Part shown: one piece after another, positions 22,772-35,079 of the stretch | How the letters are laid out: every line of letters begins with the position of its first letter | How positions within the stretch are numbered: position 1 is the stretch's first letter | Source of the DNA: Cercis canadensis | Lineage: Eukaryota; Streptophyta; Magnoliopsida; Fabales; Fabaceae | NCBI GenBank assembly: GCA_003255065.1 | Contig: QAOA01001229.1 | Location: 566,811 to 630,810 of the forward strand | Direction: 5' to 3' | Length of the DNA stretch: 64,000 nucleotides | Position numbers and translations under genes: made by a program | Notes under the pieces: generated by a model | Databases searched by the model: none | The model's input: the letters and a program-made list of their open reading frames with translations, nothing else | Told to the model about the DNA's origin: nothing

Positions 22772-23297
22772 TTGTTTCTGACAGCCGCTCAATCAATCAC
22801 ATATATCCGTAGACTTTCACGGCGATTCCGTAGTCCCTAACAAAAAAAACTGACCCAAAGTCTGCGAATCCAACGTCTGTTATTGAATCACACAGGACCA
22901 TTTTCCCGGCGCGCACTGTATTATCTCCACTCTCCACCAGCATCTACACCCCTACCTCCGAGCTCCACCACCACCGTTCTCACTTCAAGGCAGCTCAACT
23001 CCACAGCCAAACGCCATCTCCCTCCTCTCTCTCTCTCTCCCCCCTCACCCTAATTGCGAGTCAAATCCTCAACTTGAATCTTTGAACAAGGTTTCCATTT
23101 CAAAAGGAGTTACCTTTGGCGAAGGGGCAATCTCTGTGTCTGCTTTGAGTTGCAGCTACTCATTTCAATGGGATTTGTGTATACGCAGATGCTTCTGAAT
23201 CGAGTTTGTATTGGTTGATGTCTCATATACGAGTTGATAGATTCATAGTTGAAGAATTGTTTGCGAAATTGATCGTTTAGGGTTTGGGTTAATCGAC

Positions 23298-26200
23298 ATG
23301 TCCGATACTTCGAGGGGTCGAGTTACTATTACACTTGGGCGTAGTGGTCAGGTACTGTGTTTGGCTTAACAAGTTTGAAATCTCTTCAAATTCATACTTA
23401 AGTTTTTTTTAACTTTTCATTGAAGAAACTTCGTCGTGCTACTCTGATTCTAATTAACTTGATTATATTAAATTTACTTATTTCTTTATGTTTGATCGTA
23501 TAATGCTGCCTAAATTTTATTCTTTTAGTTTCTCTTATTGTTGTAATTTGATTTTACATTCAGCACACCCTCGTGCGAGTACTAATGGTCTTTGCCTCCA
23601 TGGGTTTCTCCTTTGTTAAATTCCTTTTCCTGTTAACAAATGCATCATAGTGCATTGGAACAGAGTTTTATTTCTTCTACTCAGATATCTGAGCATTGAA
23701 ATAGAAATTATTGTTCCAAGACATTTTCTATTGCATTCATTTTTAATAATCTGTCGTGCATTTGAGTGTAGGTTGTCAAGAGGGATCTATCTACAGCGGA
23801 GGATTCTTTCCCTTCATCTCTTCCCACAGTTGGGACTAAGCGGTCTGTAAGAGATAGAATTGGAAATAATGCAGACAGTTCCTTGTGGAATGGGAACCAA
23901 CTCAGCGGCAATAAACGGTGTGTTTGTCATTTCTTTAGTTCCTATCGCTGCTATGGACTTGGACCTGCTGTGCTCAGTGTAATGATATAAATATGTAATA
24001 TTTGCCCAGTGTATTTTTTGTTTGTCAGAAATTACAACATTGCCAGAAGGCAATTTAAGTCTTAGAACATTATCTGTTTTGGACTATGCAATGATAAAGA
24101 TGGAATAGGCTTCCAGCTGCTGCATGTGGTTTTGTTAATTCTGTACATCATTAAGAAAATTCACTTACTTGAATAGTTTCATTCATGTTCACTGCAGACG
24201 ACGAGGAGATATAAGCATGCAAAATGGGCAGGCTGGTAGTGAGCTCACTCATCCGTGAATTTATACTTGTATCTTTGTGTTGCTCGATATTTTTATCTTT
24301 TTAATCTCATTAGCATCAATTTACTTAGATGTGGCAATTGGTAAAGATGATCTCCGATTAAAGCTCATGAGAAAAAGTGCATCTCGAAGGGCTGAAAGCA
24401 ACAGTGATAGGAAGCACATGGACCTCCGTGAAAAACTGTCAAAGGCAGTTCAACCCCCACTGAGTCGTATTAATTCAAAGCAGCCGATGCCGGAACCAAG
24501 GGAAACAAGCATGTTGAGGCGAATCCCTTCGGCTAGAAGTTCTGATGATATACCTCGTATGGAATCAATGAGAAGCTCATACTCTCCTTGGACATTGGAT
24601 CATATAAGACGAAGATCACCAGATGGGTTTCCAAGTACTTCCAGGGGCATTTCTCCCCAAAGAAATGTGGAAGACCTGCAGAGGAGGCCGTTAAACAGGA
24701 CGTATGATGGTGTCAGGTCAGTTCCATACGTAACTAGGGATGTTCTTGAGCCTTCAAGGCCTCCAACCACTGCACCTGCATCTTTCATGGCACACCCCAC
24801 AGTGTCCACATTGCCTCCAGTAACTGCTAAGCCTGTAGCAGCACATATTGGCCAACTACCTCCACCTAGCAGCGCTACACAGAGGACACCATACACGGTA
24901 AATGCTACTAACCTTTTGACACCCAGATTTTATTCTTCCCTAATTCTATTCTTTAGTGTTACTTGGAGTTCGAGAAACTTTCCCCATGGCCTGCTGCATA
25001 TTTTGATTGGTCCTGTTATGTCTATTCCGAATATTAGGAATTATTCATGAAAATAGAACTAGGACATGTGAGTGCTCCTTTGATCAGAAAGACATGTAAG
25101 AAGTGAAGTAGGATTTATATGGATTCTTTAAACTTTTCATTCAGCGGGCCATTAGAAGTACAGTCTTTTTTATTGCCTTATGGGAGGGATTGACCTTTCT
25201 GACACAAATTCAGTCATACCAGCAAACCTCCACTTGCTTTCTTTTTTATCGAGCATCAAGCAGTGTAAACCAGTTCCATTTGACTAAGCCCCATGCCCAT
25301 CCAAGAAACCCCTGTCCTAACTTTCCTTTGTTTTGAATGAAGAATGAAGAGTTCCCTGCCCCTGCAAGCAACTACTTCGATCACAATGAGAAATCTGACA
25401 TGACTAAACAATAACAGCAGAATGGAAATTTTGGGTGGTTGAATGCAATTACCAATTCAAGGTCTGCCATATTGGGAACTGTATTAGGAGGCTCAGTAGT
25501 TATTAATTCTGGGTGGTTAAGAAGATCTTATAATTCAATATGGCATTTGTAGATTTCTCTGTATAAGTGGTGGCTCAGAAGCTCTGGAATTGGTACATCC
25601 AGATCCAGTTTCCAATAAAAAGGTGAGTGCTTAAGAGACTGTAGCTGGAGTTGTAGAATTTGGCCATTTGAGTTCTCTCGATATAGTAAGCCCTAAATTT
25701 GTAAAAATAGGATTTTCACTAATTTGCAAAACTTCTGACTTTTTCCAATGTATTTGGCATTATAAAGACTGATGATAGTCTCCTCGGGTAACGTTTATGC
25801 TTGTGGGCTGTTTGTGATCGGTTAATGTTCGCTGTGAACGTGTATTTGGAAGGTGGTTGATCCTCCAAAAAAATTTCTGGACAGCCAGTGAAAAGTATTC
25901 GTAAATCTCATAATCTGAGGAACAAAAAGTGATAGTGATTATTTAGTGCCCTTCAAGTAGAAAATGACAGGCAAACGATGGATTGTATTTTATTGCATTC
26001 TTCTATTGCTAGAATATTGGTTTGGCTGTCACTAAAACTGTGAATGAGGTCCTGGCTGCCTGGAGGAAGATAATAGGTTTTGTTGTGGGATTTATTCTGT
26101 GGAGAACTGGTCTGGCATGCAGAAAGTGGATTTTGTAGCTTGAGAGGAACAGGCGTATGGTCAAAAATGAGGAGCAAAGTGTCATGCAGTTCAGACAAGT

Positions 26201-29200
26201 TTTACTCTTCTGATTCCACTTCTTCAATCTCTACTCTAGAAGTATTGAATTTTTTGAAGTTTAGGTTAACTCCCTTGTTCTTTTATGCTCCCTATTTCTT
26301 GATTGGTGCAACTTTCCATGTGCAATCTCCATGCATAAGTTACATTTTTTATGCCTGTCAATGACATATTTAGCTTTAAAAGGGATATTATGGAAACTCT
26401 TTTTTTTTTTGCCGCAATATTAAGGAAATTCAATGTCTTCTGTTTTTTGATCTTATTGTGTAACGCATGTTGTTCATTCAATTACAAACTGGAGGCATTT
26501 TGCTAGCTTTTCTTAGGTCCTTAGGAGGGAATATAATTTTCACCAAGATGCAATGTTGATTACTAGAATACACGTATACCAAATCTTAAAGTACTAAATA
26601 ATATTTGAAATGGTTCTAGTTTTTTTTTTTTTTAAAGGCCAAAAGCTTCTTTTGAGCAAACAAGTCAAGCAATATTTTTTACACAATTGACTAATTTCTT
26701 CTGGCCTTGTCAGTCTATGTGAAGAAATCAGAGATAAATGGACAAGCACAGTGTTTCCTTTTAAAACTGGAAGGGGGATAAGGAGGAGAGAAAAACTTAT
26801 TCTGTTAAAAGTATATGTAAGAGATAATCAATTGGGCATTTCTAATACAACCAAATGATGTTGTTTAATGCTTGTGCCTGGCTGGCTTTTGTTTGTGGCA
26901 CAAATATTTGCTCTACGCCATATATGGAACTAGAAATGTTGACATCTCTTAATCTGTTAATGCTGATGTTGATATTTTCCATTTGCATGTTCTCCTATCA
27001 GTTCCCTCGTTAAACAATTGCATCAACATTATCTAAGAACTAATATGTATTGGGATGTCAAAATTCTCATCTGTTATCAAGGCATACTACCTAGTACATA
27101 CTACCTGATCTGATCTTGGATGCTTTCGGTTTAATAGCTTAGAGAATGTATTTTGATTCTTCCGTTGAAACTTTTCTGAACAAATTTTCTGTACTGTTTG
27201 TCCTGACATGTATCTTTGCTGGTTCTCATGTAGGGCGATGAACCACATACACACCAAACTGTTGATGGCCTGTTAAATGCATTGGGATTGGGAAAATACG
27301 CCCTTACCTTCAAGGCTGAGGAAGTATGTTACTCATTTATCTATGTAAAAGATGATTCATCTTTGGTATATTTTCAAATTTATTTGAAGATTTGAGTCNA
27401 AGGAGGAGAGAAAAACTTATTCTGTTAAAAGTATATGTAAGAGATAATCAATTGGGCATTTCTAATACAACCAAATGATGTTGTTTAATGCTTGTGCCTG
27501 GCTGGCTTTTGTTTGTGGCACAAATATTTGCTCTACGCCATATATGGAACTAGAAATGTTGACATCTCTTAATCTGTTAATGCTGATGTTGATATTTTCC
27601 ATTTGCATGTTCTCCTATCAGTTCCCTCGTTAAACAATTGCATCAACATTATCTAAGAACTAATATGTATTGGGATGTCAAAGTTCTCATCTGTTGTCAA
27701 TGCATACTACCTAGTACATACTACCTGATCTGATCTTGGATGCTTTCAGTTTAATAGCTTAGAGAATGTATTTTGATTCTCCCGTTGAAACTTTTCTGAA
27801 CAAATTTTCTGTACTGTTTGTCCTGACATGTATCTTTGCTGGTTCTCATGTAGGGCGATGAACCACATACACACCAAACTGTTGATGGCCTGTTAAATGC
27901 ATTGGGATTGGGAAAATACGCCCTTACCTTCAAGGCTGAGGAAGTATGTTACTCATTTATCTATGTAAAAGATGATTCATCTTTGGTATATTTTCAAATT
28001 TATTTGAAGATTTGAGTCATGATATATTGAATGAAATGTCAAAATTATCCATTCAGCTGAATGGTTTATGCCCTGAAACATGATTGAAAGAAACTCAATT
28101 ACAAATCAAGGATCTTTTAGACTCTTTGATCCTCTGTGTAATAGAAGTTAAATATTAAGCAGTCTTTCATCTCTTGAATTTGTTATTTCCTTTGTTGCTT
28201 CGGATAGATTTTTCTTTTTTTGGGCTCAATGAATTCAACATAAGACTCTATTGACTTTTTCCAAGTTTGGGGAAATGTGTCACTAAAAATTAAAGGGTGA
28301 TGCTATATACACCACTCTTTTTCTCACCAAACCACACCACTGTGGACCAAGTTAAATCTGATCCTTACAGATTTAACTGGACGGCTCAGATTTAACTTGG
28401 GCCCACAAATGTGAGAAATGGTGAGAAAGAAGTGGTGGTTTTACCATTTCTCAAAAATTAATTGACTTGTATAATGCTTCCATTTTTAATAGTATGATAA
28501 TATGACAATTGACAGATTTCATTCTGTGAATAGGGGGCATCTATCACATGGAGAGCCTTATTTCTTCTTATTCAAAATAGATTTTAATGTTAGATTCTGG
28601 CCCAGGGTCTGTGTATTAATTTAGTAAACTTATATGATATCTATACTCCTTAACTATAATTGTCAATAAATTTGCTTTATACTTTCTGTTTAGTTTGTCT
28701 TTGGTAAAGGTTATTTTTAGGAATGAAAATGTAGCAGGAGGGAAAATGTTCACCAATGAAATATTACTTGAAGAAACATGCTTGCATTTTGAAATAACTT
28801 TTAAACCCCTTAATTTTCTTCCTCCCTGTTTCAGTATTCAGCCCCACTTAAGGGGGAAAATGTTAACCCATGAAAGTTTAGCTCTTAAATAATGGTGTCC
28901 GAAAGATGCATTTATTGTCTCAAGCACCCTAGTTGCTTATGGCAGAAAATATGTCTGCTATGATGATTCCTAAAATTTCACGAATGTTTGACATTTAGAA
29001 AGTTTTATACTATTGCACTAATCTGTAATATTCTTATTATGAAAATTTGAATTAAATTAATCAAAATATAGTATCATTTTGATCTTTTATGTGTTAATGC
29101 CTTGGATTAGGTTGGTTCTTATTTGGCGGTTGTGATACATTGATATGTGAAACAGGTGGATATGACTGCATTGAAGCAGATGGGAGAAAATGACCTTAAG

Positions 29201-30023
29201 GAGCTTGGAATTCCAATGGTAATCGTCTCTTTTTCCTCTTTTTGATGTTCAGTTATTCAATAAGACTTGGAATTTTAATTCAGTATTACACCATATGTAT
29301 GTATTAAGGCTTTGTTATTATGCTTATAAAAAGATTGTGGAGGATGAATTCAGTTAGAGGAATTGTGTGGGAGAATTGCTTGATGCTAACTTTGTGTTTA
29401 CATTGTTGTCTCCTTAGTGGCACTGTCAAGTATCACTCATCCCCCTCTCCTTTCTATTTTCTTTATCTGGATGTATTTGACAATTGACCATGTAACAGAT
29501 CAGAAATGTCTCAAACGCAAAGATAGCTGGATTACTATATATATATTTAATCATTCAATTCTTCAATGGGCATGTTTATTGGCTTCTTGTCATTTCACTG
29601 GAAGACGTGAATTCTTCTTCTTCCTCCTCCTCCTCCTTTCCTTACACTCAGCCATGGGGTATACTCTTTAAACCTTAAACAGTTTGAGAAAGTCTCCCGA
29701 GCATGCATATGAAAGTCATTTTTCAGTCGTGGCTAGAAAATGTCCTGTAATTCTGCAATCTAAACCATATGAACGTTGTTAGTCTACGAGTTCTGCTTGT
29801 CTTCATTTGTTGTTGTTGCTGTTTCTGCTTTGAGTTCTTATAAACTTGACCCAATCATATTGTAACAAGAAGGATAAGGTGGGGAACAGGCTGTGGATAT
29901 ACATGTGCATACGCTGAGTAAACTTGGTTATATGATTTTATCTTTGTTCTTATGATAGCTGCTTTGCAGGGTCCAAGGAAAAAAATTCTTCTTGCTCTCT
30001 TGCCTCGTGCCAAACGTCAATAG
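23298..30023 (+). CDS. SAM (sterile alpha motif) domain protein, seven exons
   Basis: Exons read by hand: 23298-23351, 23772-23917, 24198-24235, 24329-24897, 27854-27943 (also shown as 27234-27323), 29156-29218 and 29970-30023. All introns are GT-AG and all phases agree, giving 337 residues. The N-terminus MSDTSRGRVTITLGRSGQVV is typical of the plant family often labelled bicaudal-C-like. The middle is basic, Ser/Arg/Pro-rich and probably disordered. Residues about 276-335 form a SAM domain (TVDGLLNALGLGKYALTF, AEEVDMTALKQMGENDLKEL, GIPMGPRKKILLAL). SAM domains oligomerise or bind RNA or protein; the specific role of this plant family is not known to me. The doubled exon 5 flanks a single N and is taken as an assembly artefact. 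Counting it twice would stay in frame (367 residues) but would repeat half a SAM domain. Confidence 0.85.
26782..28018 (+). repeat. Assembly duplication around a single N, doubling one exon
   Basis: 26782-27398 and 27400-28018 are copies differing by about six substitutions and a small indel, joined by one N at 27399. Each contains the same 90-nt SAM exon. The about 1% difference is what two alleles of an outcrossing plant show. I interpret it as two haplotype contig ends laid in tandem. Confidence 0.85.
28294..28452. mobile_element. MITE with 9-bp target duplication in intron 5 of the SAM gene
   Basis: A 159-bp non-coding element is flanked by AAAAATTAA at 28285-28293 and 28453-28461. Its ends are imperfect inverted repeats sharing CACCACT and TTCTCACCA. 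An inner palindrome (CCAAGTTAAATCTGA against TCAGATTTAACTTGG) means it can fold back on itself. A 9-bp duplication suggests a Mutator-type transposase mobilised it. Confidence 0.6.
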
Positions 30024-30082
30024 TGATATCTATCGTTCTTGCTCTCTTGCCTCGTGCCAAACGTCAATAGTGATATCTATCC
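29989..30082 (+). repeat. 47-bp tandem duplication over the SAM-gene stop codon
   Basis: 29989-30035 and 30036-30082 are two head-to-tail copies identical except for the last base. The unit contains the last 10 codons, the TAG stop and 12 nt of 3' UTR. Because the stop in copy 1 is retained, the protein is unaffected and copy 2 is untranslated. No N is nearby, so this looks like a real recent slippage or duplication. Confidence 0.85.
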
Positions 30083-31155
30083 TTCCTGATTCAAGAGGCA
30101 GACATATGTTGGGATCACCAGGTTATTTTTTGGTGATGATGAAACACATCCGAGAATTTCTACAAGAAATACTATATGCCCTTCCTCATATGAGGTTGAG
30201 AGTGTCCTATGTATCCTCTGTCGCATTTTTGTATTCAAGAACAGCTATCGGTTCAAATTTTAGATTGAGAAATATTGTTGTGTAGAATATTTTCTCTTTC
30301 CTTTTCTTTTTTTTTCTTGAGAAGAAATAGGAAATGAAATCATCTTGTCTTGAGTACTGGTTAATCGATCTATAAATTTTACCTGAAGATATCTGCTTTG
30401 CATGGAGCAAGGTGGTCTGTTATATCAGCAGAATGTGATGAATTTTTTTATGAGCAATGCTATCTAGACACTATTTAGATCACACGAGCAAAGTTGGTAT
30501 AATGTGAACTGAACTAGGTCTACTTAAACTTTTTTCCAATAGTGGGAGTGTTATTGATGTGTATTAAGCCTTTCTTATTGTTTATTTGGTGCTTTTTTCT
30601 CCCTCCCTCCTTTTACTAAATGGCAAACTAATTCATGTACTGATGTTTTGCTGTGTATATAGAGCAGCATGGTGTCGGAAGAAACGTGACATGGGAACTG
30701 CCCCCTTTTTCTCCTGCTGTTGTGCCCTTGTACGTATGGATGTATTAGAACATATCTGTGCTTTCTCTGCCTTAGCAAATTTGCTTGAAATTTTTAGGTT
30801 ATTGAAACGATGGTGGGCGTTAATTGCGCGTCTAAGTTGTTTAAAGCATATGCTTACTTTTTCTAGAAAGTTTCAAGAACATGGAAATCTTATCAAGATA
30901 AATGCTTTTGGATTGCTCTGTTTTTAACTAAATTGAAGACAAATTTAGGTAAGCTCCTGCTCCCAGATTCTAGGCCCTAATGCAGGAATGTGTTTGTGGT
31001 GGTATCGGTAGGTGAGCTTCAGTGCGCAAAGATATGGATTTGGGTCTGCAATTCAAGCTCTCACTTAATGTTGAAGCATGTAGGTTTCATACTTGATAGA
31101 AACGTTGCATAAGGTTTTCCAAATTGGTGTCAAGTGTGAACGTTGAACCCACATG
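30083..31155. other. 3' UTR and intergenic sequence, no further gene seen
   Basis: Contains the 3' part of the SAM-gene transcript. A 113-codon frame at 30586-30927 resembles nothing I recognise and is likely chance. Confidence 0.4.
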
Positions 31156-31163
31156 TCTGTTAG

Positions 31164-31922
31164 TAGGGATGGCAATGGGGCGGGGCAGGCACTCCCCGTC
31201 CCCATCCCCGAAGGGCATGGCCGCATGGGGATGCCCCATCCCCGGACTCATTCTTGGCGGAAATTTTTCAATATCCTCATTCCCACCCCACTGAATCTTC
31301 ATCTGCCCCATGCCCTACTCCATATATCCATACAGTCATATTTTTTTAAATATACACAATTTACAAGTTTAATCTATAAATCACAAACACGATTTCTAAT
31401 TGAAATTCAAGTTTAATCAAACAAGATAATATAAATAATTCTCAAATAATATCATTAAGAATTCAAGATATCCTCATAAGATAAATAATATTTAAACAAA
31501 ATTATAAAAATTGTTCTTAAACAATCATAAAAGCCTATAAGAAATCAGAATAAGCACAAAAGGAGCGATTAGAATAAGCACAATTTATGAAAGAGTGTGT
31601 ATTTGGATGCTCAAATATATTCTATTGATAAATTATCTAAGCATATCTTCAGCTTAAGCTCCACAATCAACTTTTACATTGAATTTCTATTAAATTCTTC
31701 CATAATATATATATATATATATATATATTTATTTATTTATTTATTTATTTATTTATTTGTGTGCAGTGCGAGGTGGGGTGGGGCGAGGCTTGCCCATCCC
31801 TGGACCCGCCCCTATAACATTACCCATAAAATTTCTCATCCCCATTTTTTTGCCCCATACCAATACCCGATTGGGTAAAAATACCGGGGCCCCATCGGGT
31901 CTGGGGCAAATTGTCGTCCCTA
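31164..31922. mobile_element. Non-autonomous hAT transposon with 8-bp target duplication
   Basis: A 759-bp element is bounded by TCTGTTAG at 31156-31163 and again at 31923-31930, an exact 8-bp duplication as hAT transposases make. The terminal inverted repeats start TAGGGATGGCAATGGGGC on the left and TAGGGACGACAATTTGCC (reverse complement) on the right. The subterminal regions are rich in GGGGCGGGG and CCCCATCCCC words in both orientations, the usual hAT transposase-binding type of sequence. The interior is AT-rich with an (AT)n(ATTT)n microsatellite (about 31703-31757) and no transposase frame. Near-intact ends and an exact target duplication suggest relatively recent insertion. Confidence 0.85.
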
Positions 31923-31930
31923 TCTGTTAG

Positions 31931-34900
31931 TGTTAACCATTGTATCATCCTGTTATGAACCTGTAAGCAAAACGCACAGCTTTGCTAGTAATCATTATCT
32001 ACTGCAAACAGGTCAGTCAGTGAGTTAGGCCAGTTAAGAGTTAGTTAGATCCGATTAAATTGACAATTAGGATAATTAACAGAAATTTTATAAAAGAGGG
32101 TATCCCTCTTTAGTAATGTAGACAAGAGTTTCAGATATTCTGCTTCTACACAAAACCAGGAAAAATCATTTAACTTTTGGTTGTGCTCATCTAGCATTAG
32201 CAGGTACTGAAATAATTGTTATCATCTTTCATTAATTATTATTATTATTATCACAAGCATAGCTGAAATAGTTTGGACAGCAAAGCCAGCTAAAAAGATA
32301 AGGGGAAGTTTGGTATTCTAAATCTACTAATAAAATAGAGGTCCATTGAATTCGTTCTCTATTTGAACAAGGGTCAAGCTTTTTGGTTGTTTGTCATGTG
32401 GTCTCGAGGATGTGCTGTGTTTCTGGCCTTTCATTTGATCACATGTTTCAGCACATTAAAGTTTGTCTTCATCATTATCCATTGAAATCTATTTTTATAC
32501 TTAATTACACTTGCTGTTAAGTGCTTTGTGAGTTTATGTAATTTGTCGTAAGCACTTGAAATTTGGCTTTTCTAAAACGCAATTTCAAAAGCTGTTTTCT
32601 AGATGTCCAAAGTAAGACAAAGAAAATTTGTTACTCCTGTAATGCTGTACTTCGCTTTTATATGATTTTAGCATTTGTACGATTTACATAACAAATCCAA
32701 CAAATCTTAAATCCAAGGAAATTATAGTATTGATACCACCAGAAAATCACAAGCTTTGTTGTGATTGTGACACTGACAGTGACACACATGCTTTATCATC
32801 AGTAAGGGTTATTCTCGGAATAGCCTTCTCTTTTTTTTTTGGGTGAATATAGAGAGGTGTAGGATAAGGACATTTTGTTCAAATCTGAGACTGTTCTCAA
32901 GTCAAAATATCCCCGCTCAACTGTTAAATTGTTCTGTTAAGAACATGATTGAATTTCTTTACCTATCTACACTCTGATCTTAAGTTTTTATAGAGTAGGT
33001 AGATGGTGGGTCAGCTCTAGTAGTTCTTTTTCAAAAGTGTTATGAATAATAAGCCTACAACCCAAGATAGCCCTCGTTCAACCTTAACAGAGACTCAAAG
33101 TACTACTACCACTGCTTTTTAAACTAGTCTGGTAAAATCATAGTGGAAAATGCTTCAAGGGAAGGAAAACCATTGCCACCAAGCCAAAGAAACGTTTTAC
33201 CCTTAACATACTAGATTCATTATTCATTCACTACTGTGCATGCGCTTTCAATGTCCAAGCAATTTGGATAATAGAGGCCTTGATGTACTTCAGCTAGAGG
33301 CAGAGGCATGTGGAGGGCTTAACTTTTCAAAGCTGCAAGCCAGCAACAGAGACTAGTTAGGAAATGTCCTAATTGTCACATTATCTGCAGTGCCAAGTGC
33401 GGTTGATACATCAGTAAACAGCATATGCAGACATTTCAAATCATTGGTGCATGTTCCTTCTCCGAAATAACATTTCTTGTTTGTTCTGATCTTATATGAC
33501 TGCAATATTATCATATTCCAATTTAGTGTTTTTTTCCTCAGTCAGTTTTGGCCTTCTAGTAGGTGTTATAAAATATTGCAAACCCACTTTGGATTTTGGG
33601 GTTAGCTGATGGTAGGGCCCACGTTGTGATACTCTCTCAAACACGAGTACGTGTAATGAAATTAAATTAGCTAAGATCAATCAATCAGCCAACCCACCCA
33701 CCTAGCCACCATAACCCAATCACCTCCTTGTTGGCCTCTTTATATTCCACATGTTAGGATAGTGAAATGCTTCATGACAGCATGCCTACTTGGAATTCTC
33801 CTCCTAAAGCAAGAAAACGCTTGAAATCAAAATTAAAAAAAGGAGTGGGGAATTGAATTGATTAGCATGAGAGATTTATTGGTGGAAGAAGTCCACCAAT
33901 GGAAGATCTACTAGAGACAATGGAATAAAACACAATCTAATGGTTTTCTAAATTGTCCCAAAAGCAACATAAGGTGGGGGCCAACTAGAACAACTGTCCA
34001 ACGCAAATAACCAGTTTAATTTTAGAATAATATTAGTTGATGACTTGATTCACCTGAAAACATATGCTTTAGACTATAAAATATAGGCTTTGCCTGCTCT
34101 AAGAAGATATGCCCAGATCTCATGGAAGACCCTTTATTAGTATATATGCTTACATCATTGCCCACTTCTTATATTCCTTCATTTAGCAACTACCCTTACT
34201 TTTCTATTACAAGAGCATTCACAAAACATGGTCAAGATAAATAGATCAAGGCCCTTTTTTTAAAAAAATAAAATTGCATATGGGTAGAAGGATAATTACA
34301 AAGAAGCTTCATTTAGTGCTGAATAATCACGTTTCTACAGAAATCTCAGCAATTTTATATATATATACTTGAATTGAAGCAACTGTAGTAGATGGAACTA
34401 GGCATCAACAGCAATAATATTCATATGTTTTATCTGTATAATATTATGATAAGCTTAGGTAGAGGACAATTCATGAAACCAGAGAGTCATTGGTTGGTCA
34501 GATAAAATAATGTTAGATATGCATTTTAGTACAGTGGCAGATATGTTATAAAGTTTAAAGCTTTCTTCCTTCCAGATGAGTACATCCCATCTTTCTTTGA
34601 CTTTTGCAGCTACAGTTAGTTTTATAACTTTAATCATGTCTTAAGCATGGAATATATCTCTTTTTAATAAAGGAAGAAAGCCAAGTGGTACTATAATTAC
34701 ATACTAATATATTAAAAAGTGCTTATAGACCATCTAATTCCACCTTAAATAAATCACACTGAATCCTCTTTGATGGAGAAGTTTGAGGTGTATCTACTAC
34801 AATATGAAAAGAGTTTTAAAATAGTAAAACCAGCATTGCATGAGAGACGGCTTTCCCTTATCTGACTTTTCTTCTCCCATCTTTTATATGCTATTGACCC

Positions 34901-34996
34901 TTGGCCTTGGGGTTCCCTTATGCTGTCCATATATTATATAAAACTAGTTTATTGTTTTTTTAATAGATGCAATGCATGTTTACAACCTTAGAGCTT
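31931..34996. other. Intergenic region and upstream region of the C2H2 gene
   Basis: No coding gene seen. At about 32030-32200, repeated GTTAGTTAG words followed by TATAAAAGAGGG and a TTTCAG...TTCTGCTTCTACAC segment resemble part of a Copia LTR, but termini and a partner are not found, so this is only a hint. Confidence 0.35.
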
Positions 34997-35006
34997 ACTA
35001 TAAAAG
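34997..35006 (+). promoter_or_regulatory. TATA box deciding the start of the C2H2 gene
   Basis: CTATAAAAGG lies 74 bp upstream of the ATG at 35080. Transcription from it would begin near 35030, after an in-frame upstream ATG at 34972. It therefore argues for the downstream start, which is also where family similarity begins. Confidence 0.6.
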
Positions 35007-35079
35007 GACGAGTAGCCAAACAAGTAACCAAACCATTTCTTTATATCGAAAATATCTGTTATCCTCTTACCTAAGAAAG

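Noticed and set aside
24277..25050. 257-codon ORF as a separate gene
   Set aside because: Only 24329-24897 is coding; it is exon 4 of the SAM gene. The extra N- and C-terminal residues are intron sequence.
30586..30927. 113-codon ORF downstream of the SAM gene
   Set aside because: No recognisable domain; likely chance in a T-rich region.
31970..32220. Copia LTR downstream of the hAT element
   Set aside because: GTTAGTTAG words and a TATA-like box are suggestive, but no termini, partner LTR or internal genes are seen.
34972..35079. Upstream in-frame ATG for the C2H2 gene
   Set aside because: It precedes the best TATA box (34997-35006), and the added residues show no family similarity.
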